This document shows, piece after piece, positions 11,445-25,400 of a stretch of DNA of 64,000 nt. Made by a program: the position numbers and the translations under genes. The DNA is from Nemertoderma westbladi. Its lineage: Eukaryota > Xenacoelomorpha > Nemertodermatida > Nemertodermatidae. How positions within the stretch are numbered: the first letter of the stretch is position 1; each line of letters opens with the position of its first letter. The notes beneath the pieces were generated by a model that saw only the letters and a list, made by a program, of their open reading frames with translations, was not told where the DNA came from and ran no database searches. The stretch covers positions 56,332 to 120,331 of the forward strand of contig JAUCBJ010006869.1 of NCBI GenBank assembly GCA_032718475.1, written 5' to 3'.

Positions 11445-13431
11445 CAGTCGGGGTCTCAAAGTGCATCTGTTCTTTGAGAGTTTCTCAAAGTTTTTTTAAA
11501 AGTGTCTAAAAGTGATTGCATTACTCCCAACGGCCGCTTTGAATTCTTGTAGACACTTTTAGTTGGGAATCTCAAAGTGATTTCCTGCTTTTAGGCACTT
11601 TGAATTCTTTGAGAAATGTCACTTTGAGGTAGTTTGCGGCACTTTTAATTCTTTGAGAAAATAAACTCCGAGGTATTCCTGATTGACAGCTCGTGGTAAG
11701 TTTATTGAGAGGCAGAGGCATTCTCGGGGAACAATATTATGCGGGCAACAAAGTGATACTTGTGTGCTGGCCAGTTGTTGCATAGAAGCTATATTCCCAT
11801 TAATTTATCAAATTGAGGTTCCTGAGGTCATTACGGGATGGGTTTTCGGTCGCAAGTACAAATTGAATTTACGGCACCCTAAAGTCTTTCTAAAAAACAT
11901 TCACTCAAAAAATACATGAAACATAATTAGTGAAACAAGATTAATGCTTGACAAGATTGATTATTTTAATACATGTAACATAATACAATATAAGATTAAC
12001 AATTAATATAAGAGAAACTGCACTGTAGTATCTCTGTGTATATGCAGTTTCATTATATAATGACCTAAAGAAGCCCTGTTGGGAGAAAGCTTGTAATAAC
12101 ATTTTGTTATTCATTTCATTAGTCACCTGAGGTCAAACCGTTCTACCTAACTGTTTAATTAATATGATAACTATGTTGACGAGAGCGTGAGAATACCTTC
12201 TTAAAAACTAAGAAAGTCTTTCGACTTTCAAGTACGATAGAACGGCTACAATCTTGTGTTGTTTTAGCTTAAATAGAGATATTAAAATATCCCCTGCCGC
12301 TGGCGTTTATATTTGAGAATATTTTATATGTTTGCCTCATATTAAATTGATGTTGCGACCCACGGACGGCGACCTTCAAACAAACAGGTGCAGAGTCGGA
12401 AAGAACTGTCACATGCTTTGCTTGGCTTGTGGTGTGGTACCATTTGATTACATAATAGATTTTGGCAGACTGGGCGGTCGCTCTGACCATATGCATTGCG
12501 CACCAACAATGCCTAAAACATCTATGGGAACAGCCAATTAGTGCGCTTGAATCATTTATCTTTATTCCTGCCTCTATCGTTATTCTTTACTTTGTATAAC
12601 ACAATTTACAGTGCGGCAAAGTATGGCTGGTTGACTATTGAAATGCATTGGTAAAGGTATTCGGCGTTCACGTGGGCTAAACAAATTTAAACAGACAGTT
12701 TTAGCACTATACATTAATATAGATAGGGCAACAGACAAACTGTCTAAGACACAAATACCAACACATTCCGATAGCCCGCAATTATGGCGTCTCTAAGAGT
12801 CCAAATATAAATTAATAAAATCCTCTATGAAACAATAAAAATACCTACAAAAAATACTGCTGTATTAAATATTAGTTACTGCAGTAACATATAACAATTA
12901 CTGCAGTCTTAACAAATATTTATTACTGCAGTAATAAATATTTATTACTGCAGTAACAAATATTTATTACTGCAGTAACAAATATTTATTACTACAATAA
13001 TCAATATTAATAAATTAATAAATAATTGAATAAAAATTTATACTGCAGTAATCAATATTAATAAATAATTGAATAAAAATTTCTACTGCAGTAACAAATT
13101 ATTTGTTACTGCAGAAAAATACAATTTTTTATTACTGCAATAATAATTAATTCTTACTTTCAGTAACAAATATTTATTACTGCAGTATTTTTTGGAGGCA
13201 TTTGTATTGTTTCATAGAGGTTTTTATTACTTATATTTTACCCTTTAGTCAAAGTCAATATACCCCATACCATAGCCAGCTTCAGGCAGGACTGTATGAA
13301 ATGACTGACAGTACTACTTTGAAATCTTTGAGGACACTTTGTCATTTTCTTGGACCACTTTTAGAAATTTGAGACACTTTTAGTTCTTTGAGAAAATCTC
13401 AAAGAACAGATGCACTTTGAGACCCCGACTG
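11445..13431. mobile_element. Non-autonomous TIR element with TA duplication (Tc1/mariner/pogo type)
   Basis: This 1987-bp unit is inserted in the satellite. Ends are inverted repeats: CAGTCGGGGTCTCAAAGTGC at the left and the complementary GCACTTTGAGACCCCGACTG at the right; after that the match continues more loosely through CTTTGAGA words for about 45 bp. TA is duplicated at the insertion site. A CAGT...ACTG terminus with a TA duplication is the pattern of the Tc1/mariner/pogo superfamily. Subterminal regions repeat CACTTT, CTTTGAGA and ACTTTTAG words, possible transposase sites. No transposase reading frame is recognisable (ORFs at 11683-11919, 11941-12126 and 12269-12541 match nothing I know), so it probably moved in trans. 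Confidence 0.8.
12805..13244. mobile_element. Nested inverted-repeat element with TTACTGCAGTAA palindromes
   Basis: Within the TIR element, an inner pair of inverted repeats (AATATAA, then AATAAAA, then CCTCTATGAAACAAT, then TACTGC) faces each other at about 12805-12860 and 13190-13244. The interior is AT-rich and carries many copies of TTACTGCAGTAA, itself a perfect palindrome, often linked by ATATTTATT. The structure suggests a small foldback or MITE insertion inside the larger element. A target duplication could not be fixed, so the outer limits are approximate. Confidence 0.6.
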
Positions 13432-13433
13432 TA
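13432..13433. repeat. TA target-site duplication, right
   Basis: This is the partner of 11443-11444; the satellite resumes here mid-unit. Confidence 0.85.
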
Positions 13434-16400
13434 TTTTTGTTTTATTTCCAGCTTCCTGACTCTCTATAACACGTATTTTTGTTTTAGTTCCAGCTTCCTG
13501 ACTCTCTGTAACACGTATTTTTGTTTTAGTTCCAGCTTCCTGACTCTCTGTAACACGTATTTTTGTTTTAGTTCCAGCTTCCTTCTCATTCTCTGTACGA
13601 TTTTTGTTTTAGTTCCAGCTTCCTGACTCTCTATAACACGTATTTTTGTTTTAGTTCCAGCTTCCTGACTCTCTGTAACACGTATTTTTGTTTTAGTTCC
13701 AGCTTCCTGACTCTCTGTAACACGTATTTTTGTTTTAGTTCCAGCTTCCTGACTCTCTGTAACACGTATTTTTGTTTTAGTTCCAGCTTCCTGACTCTCT
13801 GTAACACGTATTTTTGATTTAGTTCCAGCTTCCTGACTCTCTGTAACACGTATTTTTGTTTTAGTTCCAGCTTCCTGACTCTCTGTAACACGTATTTTTG
13901 TTTTAGTTCCAGCTTCCTGACTCTCTGTAACACGTATTTTTGTTTTAGTTCCAGCTTCCTGACTCTCTGTAACACGTATTTTTGTTTTAGTTCCAGCTTC
14001 CTGACTCACTGTAACACGTATTTTTGTTTTAGTTCCAGCTTCCTGACTCTCTGTAACACGTATTTTTGTTTTAGTTCCAGCTTCCTGACTCTCTGTAACA
14101 CGTATTTTTGTTTTAGTTCCAGCTTCCTGACTCTCTGTAACACGTATTTTTGTTTTAGTTCCAGCTTCCTGACTCACTGTAACACGTATTTTTGTTTTAG
14201 TTCCAGCTTCCTGACTCTCTGTAACACGTATTTTTGTTTTAGTTCCAGCTTCCTGACTCTCTGTAACACGTATTTTTGTTTTAGTTCCAGCTTCCTGACT
14301 CTCTGTACGATTTTTGTTTTAGTTCCAGCTTCCTGACTCATTGTAACACGTATTTTTGTTTTAGTTCCAGCTTCGTGACTCTCTGTAACACGTATTTTTG
14401 TTTTAGTTCCAGCTTCCTGACTCTCTGTACGATTTTTGTTTTAGTTCCAGCTTCCTGACTCACTGTAACACGTATTTTTGTTTTAGTTCCAGCTTCCTGA
14501 CTCTCTGTAACACGTATTTTTGTTTTAGTTCCAGCTTCCTGACTCTCTGTACGATTTTTGTTTTAGTTCCAGCTTCCTGACTCACTGTAACACGTATTTT
14601 TGTTTTAGTTCCAGCTTCCTGACTCTCTGTAACACGTATTTTTGTTTTAGTTCCAGCTTCCTGACTCTCTGTACGATTTTTGTTTTAGTTCCAGCTTCCT
14701 GACTCACTGTAACACGTATTTTTGTTTTAGTTCCAGCTTCGTGACTCTCTGTAACACGTATTTTTGTTTTAGTTCCAGCTTCCTGACTCTCTGTAACACG
14801 TATTTTTGTTTTAGTTTCAGCTTCCTGACTCTCTGTAACACGTATTTTTGTTTTAGTTCCAGCATCCTCATTCTCTGTACGATTTTTGTTTTAGTTCCAG
14901 CTTCCTGACTCTCTGTAACACGTATTTTTGTTTTAGTTCCAGCTTCCTGACTCTCTGTACGATTTTTGTTTTAGTTCCAGCTTCCTGACTCATTGTAACA
15001 CGTATTTTTGTTTTAGTTCCAGCTTCCTGACTCTCTGTAACACGTATTTTTGTTTTAGTTCCAGCTTCCTGACTCTCTGTAACACGTATTTTTGTTTTAG
15101 TTCCAGCTTCCTGACTCTCTGTAACACGTATTTTTGTTTTAGTTCCAGCTTCCTGACTCTCTGTAACACGTATTTTTGTTTTAGTTCCAGCTTCCTGACT
15201 CTCTATAACACGTATTTTTGTTTTAGTTCCAGCTTCCTGACTCTCTGTAACACGTATTTTTGTTTTAGTTCCAGCTTCCTTCTCATTCTCTGTACGATTT
15301 TTGTTTTAGTTCCAGCTTCCTTCTCATTCTCTGTACGATTTTTGTTTTAGTTCCAGCTTCCTGACTCTCTGTAACACGTATTTTTGTTTTAGTTCCATCT
15401 TCCTGACTCTCTGTAACACGTATTTTTGTTTTAGTTCCAGCTTCCTGACTCTCTGTAACACGTATTTTTGTTTTAGTTCCCGCTTCCTTCTCATTCTCTG
15501 TACGATTTTTGTTTTAGTTCCAGCTTCCTGACTCTCTGTAACACGTATTTTTGTTTTAGTTCCAGCTTCCTGACTCTCTGTACGATTTTTGTTTTAGTTC
15601 CAGCTTCCTGACTCTCTGTACGATTTTTGTTTTAGTTCCAGCTTCCTTCTCATTCTCTGTACGATTTTTGTTTTAGTTCCAGCTTCCCGACTCTCTGTAA
15701 CACGTATTTTTGTTTTTTTCCAGCTTCCTGACTCTCTGTAACACGTATTTTTGATTTAGTTCCAGCTTGCTGACTCTCTGTAACACGTATTTTTGTTTTA
15801 GTTCCAGCTTCCTGACTCTCTGTACGATTTTTGTTTTAGTTCCAGCTTCCTGACTCTCTGTACGATTTTTGTTTTAGTTCCAGCTTCCTGACTCTCTGTA
15901 ACACGTATTTTTGTTTTAGTTCCCGCTTCCTGACTCTCTGTACGATTTTTGTTTTAGTTCCAGCTTCCTGACTCTCTGTAACACGTATTTTTGTTTTAGT
16001 TCCAGCTTCCTTCTCATTCTCTGTACGATTTTTGTTTTAGTTCCAGCTTCCTGACTCTCTGTACGATTTTTGTTTTAGTTCCAGCTTCCTGACTCTCTGT
16101 AACACGTATTTTTGTTTTAGTTCCAGCTTCCTGACGCTCTGTAACACGTATTTTTGTTTTAGTTCCAGCTTCCTGACTCTCTGTAACACGTATTTTTGTT
16201 TTAGTTCCAGCTTCCTGACTCTCTGTAACACGTATTTTTGTTTTAGTTCCAGCTTCCTGACTCTCTGTAACACGTATTTTTGTTTTAGTTCCAGCTTCCT
16301 TCTCACTCTCTGTACGATTTTTGTTTTAGTTCCAGCTTCCTGACTCTCTGTAACACGTATTTTTGTTTTAGTTCCAGCTTCCTGACTCTCTGTAACACGT

Positions 16401-19400
16401 ATTTTTGTTTTAGTTCCAGCTTCCTGACTCTCTGTAACACGTATTTTTGTTTTAGTTCCAGCTTCCTGACTCTCTGTAACACGTATTTTTGTTTTAGTTC
16501 CAGCTTCCTTCTCACTCTCTGTACGATTTTTGTTTTAGTTCCAGCTTCCTGACTCTCTGTAACACGTATTTTTGTTTTAGTTCCAGCTTCCTGACTCTCT
16601 GTAACACGTATTTTTGTTTTAGTTCCAGCTTCCTGACTCTCTGTAACACGTATTTTTGTTTTAGTTCCAGCTTCCTGACTCTCTGTAACACGTATTTTTG
16701 TTTTAGTTCCAGCTTCCTGACTCTCTGTAACACGTATTTTTGTTTTAGTTCCAGCTTCCTGACTCATTGTAACACGTATTTTTGTTTTAGTTCCAGCTTC
16801 CTGACTCTCTGTAACACGTATTTTTGTTTTAGTTCCAGCTTCCTTCTCACTCTCTGTACGATTTTTGTTTTAGTTCCAGCTTCCTGACTCTCTGTAACAC
16901 GTATTTTTGTTTTAGTTCCCGCTTCCTGACTCTCTGTACGATTTTTGTTTTAGTTCCAGCTTCCTGACTCTCTGTAACACGTATTTTTGTTTTAGTTCCA
17001 GCTTCCTTCTCATTCTCTGTACGATTTTTGTTTTAGTTCCAGCTTCCTGACTCTCTGTACGATTTTTGTTTTAGTTCCAGCTTCCTGACTCTCTGTAACA
17101 CGTATTTTTGTTTTAGTTCCAGCTTCCTGACGCTCTGTAACACGTATTTTTGTTTTAGTTCCAGCTTCCTGACTCTCTGTAACACGTATTTTTGTTTTAG
17201 TTCCAGCTTCCTGACTCTCTGTAACACGTATTTTTGTTTTAGTTCCAGCTTTCTGACGCTCTGTAACACGTATTTTTGTTTTAGTTCCAGCTTCCTGACT
17301 CTCTGTAACACGTATTTTTGTTTTAGTTCCAGCTTCCTGACTCTCTGTAACACGTATTTTTGTTTTAGTTCCAGCTTCCTGACTCTCTGTAACACGTATT
17401 TTTGTTTTAGTTCCAGCTTCCTTCTCACTCTCTGTACGATTTTTGTTTTAGTTCCAGCTTCCTGACTCTCTGTAACACGTATTTTTGTTTTAGTTCCAGC
17501 TTCCTGACTCTCTGTAACACGTATTTTTGTTTTAGTTCCCGCTTCCTGACTCTCTGTAACACGTATTTATGTTTTAGTTCCAGCTTCCTGACTCTCTGTA
17601 ACACGTATTTTTGTTTTAGTTCCAGCTTCCTGACTCTCTGTAACACGTATTTTTGTTTTAGTTCCAGCTTCCTGACTCTCTGTAACACGTATTTTTGTTT
17701 TAGTTCCAGCTTCCTGACTCTCTGTAACACGTATTTATGTTTTAGTTCCAGCTTCCTGACTCTCTGTAACACGTATTTTTGTTTTAGTTCCAGCTTCCTG
17801 ACTCTCTGTAACACGTATTTTTGTTTTGGTTCCCTCTTCCTGACTCTCTGTAACACGTATTTTTGTTTTAGTTCCAGCTTCCTGACTCTCTGTACGATTT
17901 TTGTTTTAGTTCCAGCTTCCTGACTCTCTGTAACACGTATTTTTGTTTTAGTTCCAGCTTCCTGACTCTCTGTAACACGTATTTTTGTTTTGGTTCCAGC
18001 TTCCTGACTCTCTGTAACACGTATTTTTGTTTTGGTTCCAGCTTCCTGACTCTCTGTAACACGTATTTTTGTTTTAGTTCCAGCTTCCTGACTCTCTGTA
18101 ACACGTATTTTTGTTTTAGTTCCAGCTTCCTGACTCACTGTAACACGTAGTTTTGTTTTAGTTCCAGCTTCCTGACTCTCTGTACGATTTTTGTTTTAGT
18201 TCCAGCTTCCTGACTCTCTGTAACACGTATTTTTGTTTTAGTTCCAGCTTCCTGACTCTCTGTAACACGTATTTTTGTTTTAGTTCCAGCTTCCTGACTC
18301 TCTGTAACACGTATTTTTGTTTTATTTCCAGCTTCCTGACTCTCTGTAACACGTATTTTTGTTTTAGTTCCAGCTTCCTGACTCACTGTAACACGTATTT
18401 TTGTTTTAGTTCCAGCTTCCTGACTCTCTGTAACACGTATTTTTGTTTTAGTTCCAGCTTCCTGACTCTCTGTAACACGTATTTTTGTTTTAGTTCCCGC
18501 TTCCTGACTCTCTGTAACACGTATTTTTGTTTTAGTTCCCGCTTCCTGACTCTCTGTAACACGTATTTTTGTTTTGGTTCCAGCTTCCTGACTCTCTGTA
18601 ACACGTATTTTTGTTTTAGTTCCAGCTTCCTGACTCATTGTAACACGTATTTTTGTTTTAGTTCCAGCTTCCTGACTCACTGTAACACGTATTTTTGTTT
18701 TAGTTCCAGCTTCCTGACTCTCTGTAACACGTATTTTTGTTTTAGTTCCAGCTTCCTGACGCTCTGTAACACGTATTTTTGTTTTAGTTCCAGCTTCCTG
18801 ACTCTCTGTAACACGTATTTTTGTTTTAGTTCCAGCTTCCTGACGCTCTGTAACACGTATTTTTGTTTTAGTTACAGCTTCCTGACTCTCTGTAACGCGT
18901 ATTTTTGTTTTAGTTCCAGCTTCCTGACGCTCTGTAACACGTATTTTTGTTTTAGTTCCAGCTTCCTGACTCTCTGTAACACGTATTTTTGTTTTAGTTC
19001 CAGCTTCCTGACTCATTGTAACACGTATTTTTGTTTTAGTTCCAGCTTCCTGACTCATTGTAACACGTATTTTTGATTTAGTTCCAGCTTCCTGACTCTC
19101 TGTAACACGTGTTTTTGTTTTAGTTACAGCTTCCTGACACTCTGTAACACGTATTTTTGTTTTAGTTCCAGCTTCCTGACTCATTGTAACACGTATTTTT
19201 GTTTTAGTTCCAGCTTCCTGACTCATTGTAACACGTATTTTTGTTTTAGTTCCAGCTTCCTGACTCTCTGTAACACGAATTTTTGTTTTAGTTCCAGCTT
19301 CCTGACTCATTGTAACACGTATTTTTGTTTTAGTTCCAGCTTCCTGACGCTCTGTAACACGTATTTTTGTTTTAGTTCCAGCTTCCTAACTCTCTGTAAC

Positions 19401-21236
19401 ACGTATTTTTGTTTTAGTTCCAGCTTCCTGACACTCTGTAACACGTATTTTTGTTTTAGTTCCAGCTTCCTGACTCATTGTAACACGTATTTTTGTTTTA
19501 GTTCCAGCTTCCTGACTCATTGTAACACGTATTTTTGTTTTAGTTCCAGCTTCCTGACTCATTGTAACACGTATTTTTGTTTTAGTTCCAGCTTCCTGAC
19601 GCTCTGTAACACGTATTTTTGTTTTCGTTACAGCTTCCTGACTCTCTGTAACGCGTATTTTTGTTTTAGTTCCAGCTTCCTGACTCTCTGTAACACGTAT
19701 TTTTGTTTTAGTTACAGCTTCCTGACGCTCTGTAACACATATTTTTGTTTTAGTTCCAGCTTTCTGACTCACTGTAACACGTATTTTTGTTTTAGTTCCA
19801 GCTTTCTGACTCTCTGTAACACGTATTTTTGTTTTTTTCCAGCTTCCTGACTCTCTGTAACACGTATTTTTGTTTTAGTTCCAGCTTCCTGACTCTCTGT
19901 AACACGTATTTTTGTTTTAGTTCCAGCTTCCTGACTCACTGTAACACGTATTTTTGTTTTAGTTCCAGCTTCCTGACTCTCTGTAACACGTATTTTTGTT
20001 TTAGTTCCAGCTTCCTGACGCTCTGTAACACGTATTTTTGTTTTAGTTCCAGCTTCCTGACTCTCTGTAACACGTATTTTTGTTTTAGTTCCAGCTTCCT
20101 GACGCTCTGTAACACGTATTTTTGTTTTAGTTACAGCTTCCTGACTCTCTGTAACGCGTATTTTTGTTTTAGTTCCAGCTTCATGACGCTCTGTAACACG
20201 TATTTTTGTTTTAGTTCCAGCTTCCTGACTCTCTGTAACACGTATTTTTGTTTTAGTTCCAGCTTCCTGACTCATTGTAACATGTATTTTTGTTTTAGTT
20301 CCAGCTTCCTGACTCATTGTAACACGTATTTTTGTTTTAGTTCCAGCTTCCTGACTCTCTGTAACACGTGTTTTTGTTTTAGTTCCAGCTTCCTGACACT
20401 CTGTAACACGTATTTTTGTTTTAGTTCCAGCTTCCTGACTCATTGTAACACGTATTTTTGTTTTAGTTCCAGCTTCCTGACTCATTGTAACACGTATTTT
20501 TGTTTTAGTTCCAGCTTCCTGACTCACTGTAACACGTATTTTTGTTTTAGTTCCAGCTTCCTGACTCTCTGTAACACGTATTTTTGTTTTAGTTCCAGCT
20601 TTCTGACACTCTGTAACACGTATTTTTGTTTTAGTTCCAGCTTCCGACTCATTGTAACACGTATTTTTGTTTTAGTTCCAGCTTCCTGACTCATTGTAAC
20701 ACGTATTTTTGTTTTAGTTCCAGCTTCCTGACTCACTGTAACACGTATTTTTGTTTTAGTTCCAGCTTCCTGACTCTCTGTAACACGTATTTTTGTTTTA
20801 GTTCCAGCTTCCTGACTCTCTGTAACACGTATTTTTGTTTTAGTTCCAGCTTCCTGACGCTCTGTAACACGTATTTTTGTTTTAGTTACAGCTTCCTGAC
20901 TCTCTGTAACGCGTATTTTTGTTTTAGTTCCAGCTTCCTGACTCTCTGTAACACGAATTTTTGTTTTAGTTCCAGCTTCCTGACTCATTGTAACACGTAT
21001 TTTTATTTTAGTTCCAGCTTCCTGACGCTCTGTAACACGTATTTTTGTTTTAGTTCCAGCTTCCTAACTCTCTGTAACACGTATTTTTGTTTTAGTTCCA
21101 GCTTCCTGACGCTCTGTAACACGTATTTTTGTTTTAGTTCCAGCTTCCTAACTCTCTGTAACACGTATTTTTGTTTTAGTTCCAGCTTCCTGACTCTCTG
21201 TAACACGTATTTTTGTTTTAGTTCCAGCTTTCTGAC
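13434..21236. repeat. 42-bp satellite array, right block
   Basis: This is the same satellite as 5981-11442, resuming at the base where it was interrupted. From about 13434 to 18150 the 42-, 38- and 41-bp types are mixed. From about 18150 to 21236 almost all units are 42 bp and carry different substitutions: GACTCATTG, GACGCTCTG, GACACTCTG and GTTACAGC. This homogeneity gives the longest ORF (391 codons, minus strand, 18135-19310). The array ends in TTTCTGACTTGGG at 21236 without a repeat beyond it. Both blocks total about 13.2 kb, roughly 320 units. Confidence 0.95.
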
Positions 21237-22444
21237 TTGGGTCTTGGGACTTGGGCCTTTCTGAGGTTGTTACCTTTATTGACGCCAAGTCATACACGCA
21301 ACTCTATAGCAGCCATCTGGTCGTCGGAGGACATAAAGTATCATTTATACTCGGACACTGTCTCTATTGTATGGGCGGGTCGTTTATTTTATTGTGCGAT
21401 TGAGTGCTTGATGTTGATGTTATTCGGAACATGGCCTGACGAATATCAGCTACTTACTTTTTACGTTTTACTAATTTAATAAAATTGCTTGTTACCTCCA
21501 AATGGGTTATAGTAATACCTCATGTATATTAATTCTACCACACGATGTATGTATATACTATGTACTTATACTATGTTCACTATTGTTGTACTTAATTATT
21601 TAATAACACTCCGTGTGTGTTGTATGTACATAATTATAATGTGTAGAGTGAATTTCATTCATTTTCCATTGAATCATGCATGGCTCATGAATCATAATGT
21701 ACATTTAAACATAACTCACTATCATGATTTTCCATTAAGTGTTTCGTATTTATCAGAAATCTAATATTCCATTGAATGATACGACCAGCTCACAAGACAT
21801 ACTTTCCATTGTAATTGTAATAGATACCGATCAGGGAATATTTGTTATTCCTGAAATCGAAGTAGAGCTGCCCTACTACACTGAGGCGACTATTTGTTTC
21901 AATATTCGTACCACTTGAAGGATTTTTATGTGGTTAATGAGACTAATAGTGTGATTATAGCTGTCCAAATAAATATGTAATAAATAAATAAATAGATACA
22001 CAATCAATTCGCGAAAGTGATTATTTCATATGGATTCTACATATACATTGAATGCATTAGTGTCCGTGAAGTGAAGTGGTTTAGATTCCTACGAAATTTG
22101 ATCAAAAGTAATACCACTTATAAATTGATAAATTGATTTTTAATGATAAACTATGTAGAATGAAGATATGTGATATAATATTATTATAGCCTCATGAACT
22201 ACTTACAATTATTACATATCATCTTAAATTCTACACAAACCTACTGTTTCGTGACTAATGCATTATTGATTTTTATATGAATCCAGTAGTGATACATCCA
22301 TCAACTACAAATTATTTAGAAGCCTACAAAAATGTTGTACTGAAAGTTTAGCAAAATTTAATGTAAATGTTATTCTATTTGCACTTGTAGGGGGCACTTC
22401 AGGGTAACTTAGATAAGTGTGTTGAATTATAAATTGGAAACCTT
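21237..22444. other. Unique AT-rich spacer between two satellites
   Basis: About 1.2 kb of low-complexity-poor, AT-rich sequence. ORFs of about 80 codons (21237-21479, 21522-21764) show no recognisable domain or codon pattern. No TIR, LTR or tRNA-like signal was seen. Confidence 0.5.
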
Positions 22445-25400
22445 TGTTTTGTACCTGATGGTCTTTGTCTTACAGCTAGACAGAGAGTTCTCGGTTTGTA
22501 CCTGATGGTCTTTGTCTTACAGCTAGATAGAGAGTTCTCGGTTTGTACATGATGGTCTTTGTTTTACAGCTAGACAGATAGTTCTCGGTTTGTACCTGAT
22601 GGTCTTTGTTTTACAGCTAGAAAGAGTTCTCGGTTTGTACCTGATGGTCTTTGTTTTACAGCTACACAGAGAGTTCTCGGTTTGTACTTGATGGTCTTTG
22701 TTTTACAGCTAGACAGAGAGTTCTCGGTTTGTACCTAATGGTCTTTGTCTTACAGCTAGACAGAGAGTTCTCGGTTTGTACCTGATGGTCTTTGTCTTAC
22801 AGCTAGATAGAGAGTTCTCGGTTTGTACATGATGGTCTTTGTGGTACAGCTAGATAGAGAGTTCTCGGTTTGTACCTGATGGTCTTTGTTTTACAGCTAG
22901 ACAGAGAGTTCTCGGTTTGTACCTAATGGTCTTTGTTTTACAGCTAGACAGAGAGTTCTCGGTTTGTACCTGATGGTCTTTGTTTTACAGCTACACAGAG
23001 AGTTCTCGGTTTGTACCTGATGGTCTTTGTTTTACAGCTAGACAGAGAGTTCTCGGTTTGTAACTAATGGTCTTTGTTTTACAACTAGATAGGGAGTTCT
23101 CGGTTTGTACCTGATGGTCTTTGTTTTACAGCTACACAGAGAGTTCTCGGTTTGTACTTGATGGTCTTTGTTTTACAGCTAGACAGAGAGTTCTCGGTTT
23201 GTACCTAATGGTCTTTGTTTTACAACTAGATAGGGAGTTCTCGGTTTGTACCTGAGGGTCTTTGTTTTACAGCTAGACAGAGAGTTCTCGGTTTATACCT
23301 GATGGTCTTTGTTTTACAGCTAGACAGAGAGTTCTCGGTTTGTACCTGATGGTCTTTGTTTTACAGCTAGACAGAGAGTTCTCGGTTTCTACCTGATGGT
23401 CTTTGTTTTACAGCTAGACAGAGAGTTCTCGGTTTGTACCTGATGGTCTTTGTTTTACAGCTAGACAGAGAGTTCTCGGTTTGTACCTGATGGTCTTTGT
23501 TTTACAGCTAGACAGAGAGTTCCCGGTTTGTACGTGATGGTCTTTTTTTTACAACTAGATAGGGAATTTTCGGTTTGTACCTGATGGTCTTTGTTTTACA
23601 GCTAGAAAGAGTTCTCGGTTTGTACCTGATGGTCTTTGTTTTACAGCTAGACAGAGAGTTCTCGGTTTGTACCTGATGGTCTTTGTTTTACAGCTAGACA
23701 GAGAGTTCTCGGTTTGCACCTGATGGTCTTTGTTTTACAGCTAGACAGAGAGTTCTCGGTTTGTACCTGATGGTCTTTGTTTTACAGCTAGACAGAGAGT
23801 TCTCGGTTTATACCGGATGGTCTTTGTTTTACAGCTAGACAGAGAGTTCTCGGTTTATACCTGATGGTCTTTGTTTTACAGCTAGACAGAGAGTTCTCGG
23901 TTTGTACGTGATGGTCTTTGTTTTTCAGCTAGACAGAGAGTTCTCGGTTTGTACGTGATGGTCTTTGTTTTACAGCTAGACAGAGAGTTCTCAGGTTTGT
24001 ACCTAATGGTCTTTGTTTTACAGCTAGACAGAGAGTTATTGGTTTATACCTGATGGTCTTTGTTGTACAGCTAGACAGAGAGTTCTCGGTTTGTACCTAA
24101 TAGTCTTTGTTTTACAGCTAGACAGAGAGTTCTCGTTTTGTACCTGATGGTCTTTGTTTTACAGCTAGACAGAGAGTTCTCGGTTTGTACCTGATGGTCT
24201 TTGTTTTACAGCTAGACTGAGAGTTCCCGGTTTGTACGTGATGGTCTTTTTTTTACAACTAGATAGGGAATTTTCGGTTTGTACCTGATGGTCTTTGTTT
24301 TACAGCTAGATAGGGAGTTCTCGGTTTGTACCTGATGGTCTTTGTTTTACAGCTAGACAGAGAGTTCTCGGTTGTACCTGATGGTCTTTGTCTTACAGCT
24401 AGATAGAGAGTTCTCGGTTTGAACCTGATGGTCTTTGTCTTACAGCTAGACAGAGAGTTCTCGGTTTGTACCTAATGGTCTTTGTGGTACAGCTAGATAG
24501 AGAGTTCTCGGTTTGTACCTGATGGTCTTTGTTTTACAGCTAGACAGAGAGTTCTCGGTTTGTACCTGATGGTCTTTGTTTTACAGCTAGACAGAGAGTT
24601 CTCGGTTTGTACCTGATGGTCTTTGTTTTACAGCTAGACAGAGAGTTCTCGGTTTCTACCTGATGGTCTTTGTTTTACAGCTAGACAGAGAGTTCTCGGT
24701 TTGTACCTGATGGTCTTTGTTTTACAGCTAGACAGAGAGTTCTCGGTTTGTACCTGATGGTCTTTGTTTTACAGCTAGACAGAGAGTTCCCGGTTTGTAC
24801 GTGATGGTCTTTTTTTTACAACTAGATAGGGAATTTTCGGTTTGTACCTGATGGTCTTTGTTTTACAGCTAGAAAGAGTTCTCGGTTTGTACCTGATGGT
24901 CTTTGTTTTACAGCTAGACAGAGAGTTCTCGGTTTGTACGTAATGGTCTTTGTTTTACAGCTAGACAGAGAGTTCTCGGTTTGCACCTGATGGTCTTTGT
25001 TTTACAGCTAGACTGAGAGTTCCCGGTTTGTACGTGATGGTCTTTTTTTTACAACTAGATAGGGAATTATCGGTTTGTACCTGATGGTCTTTGTTTTACA
25101 GCTAGATAGGGAGTTCTCGGTTTGTACCTGATGGTCTTTGTTTTACAGCTAGACAGAGAGTTCTCGGTTGTACCTGATGGTCTTTGTCTTACAGCTAGAC
25201 AGAGAGTTCTCGGTTTGTACCTGATGGTCTTTGTGGTACAGCTAGATAGAGAGTTCTCGGTTTGTACCTGATGGTCTTTGTTTTACAGCTAGACAGAGAG
25301 TTCTCGGTTTGTACCTGATGGTCTTTGTTTTACAGCTAGACAGAGAGTTCTCGGTTTGTACCTGATGGTCTTTGTTTTACAGCTAGACAGAGAGTTCTCG

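Noticed and set aside
18135-19310. 391-codon minus-strand ORF with SQEAGTKTKIRVTE repeats, and similar ORFs across the 42-bp array
   Set aside because: The unit length is a multiple of three and three of six frames lack stops, so ORFs arise automatically; starts and stops occur only where variant units change frame. No signal outside the repeat.
19829-20689. 286-codon plus-strand ORF rich in Ser, Phe and Cys
   Set aside because: It is the third open frame of the same satellite (FLTLCNTYFCFSSS units).
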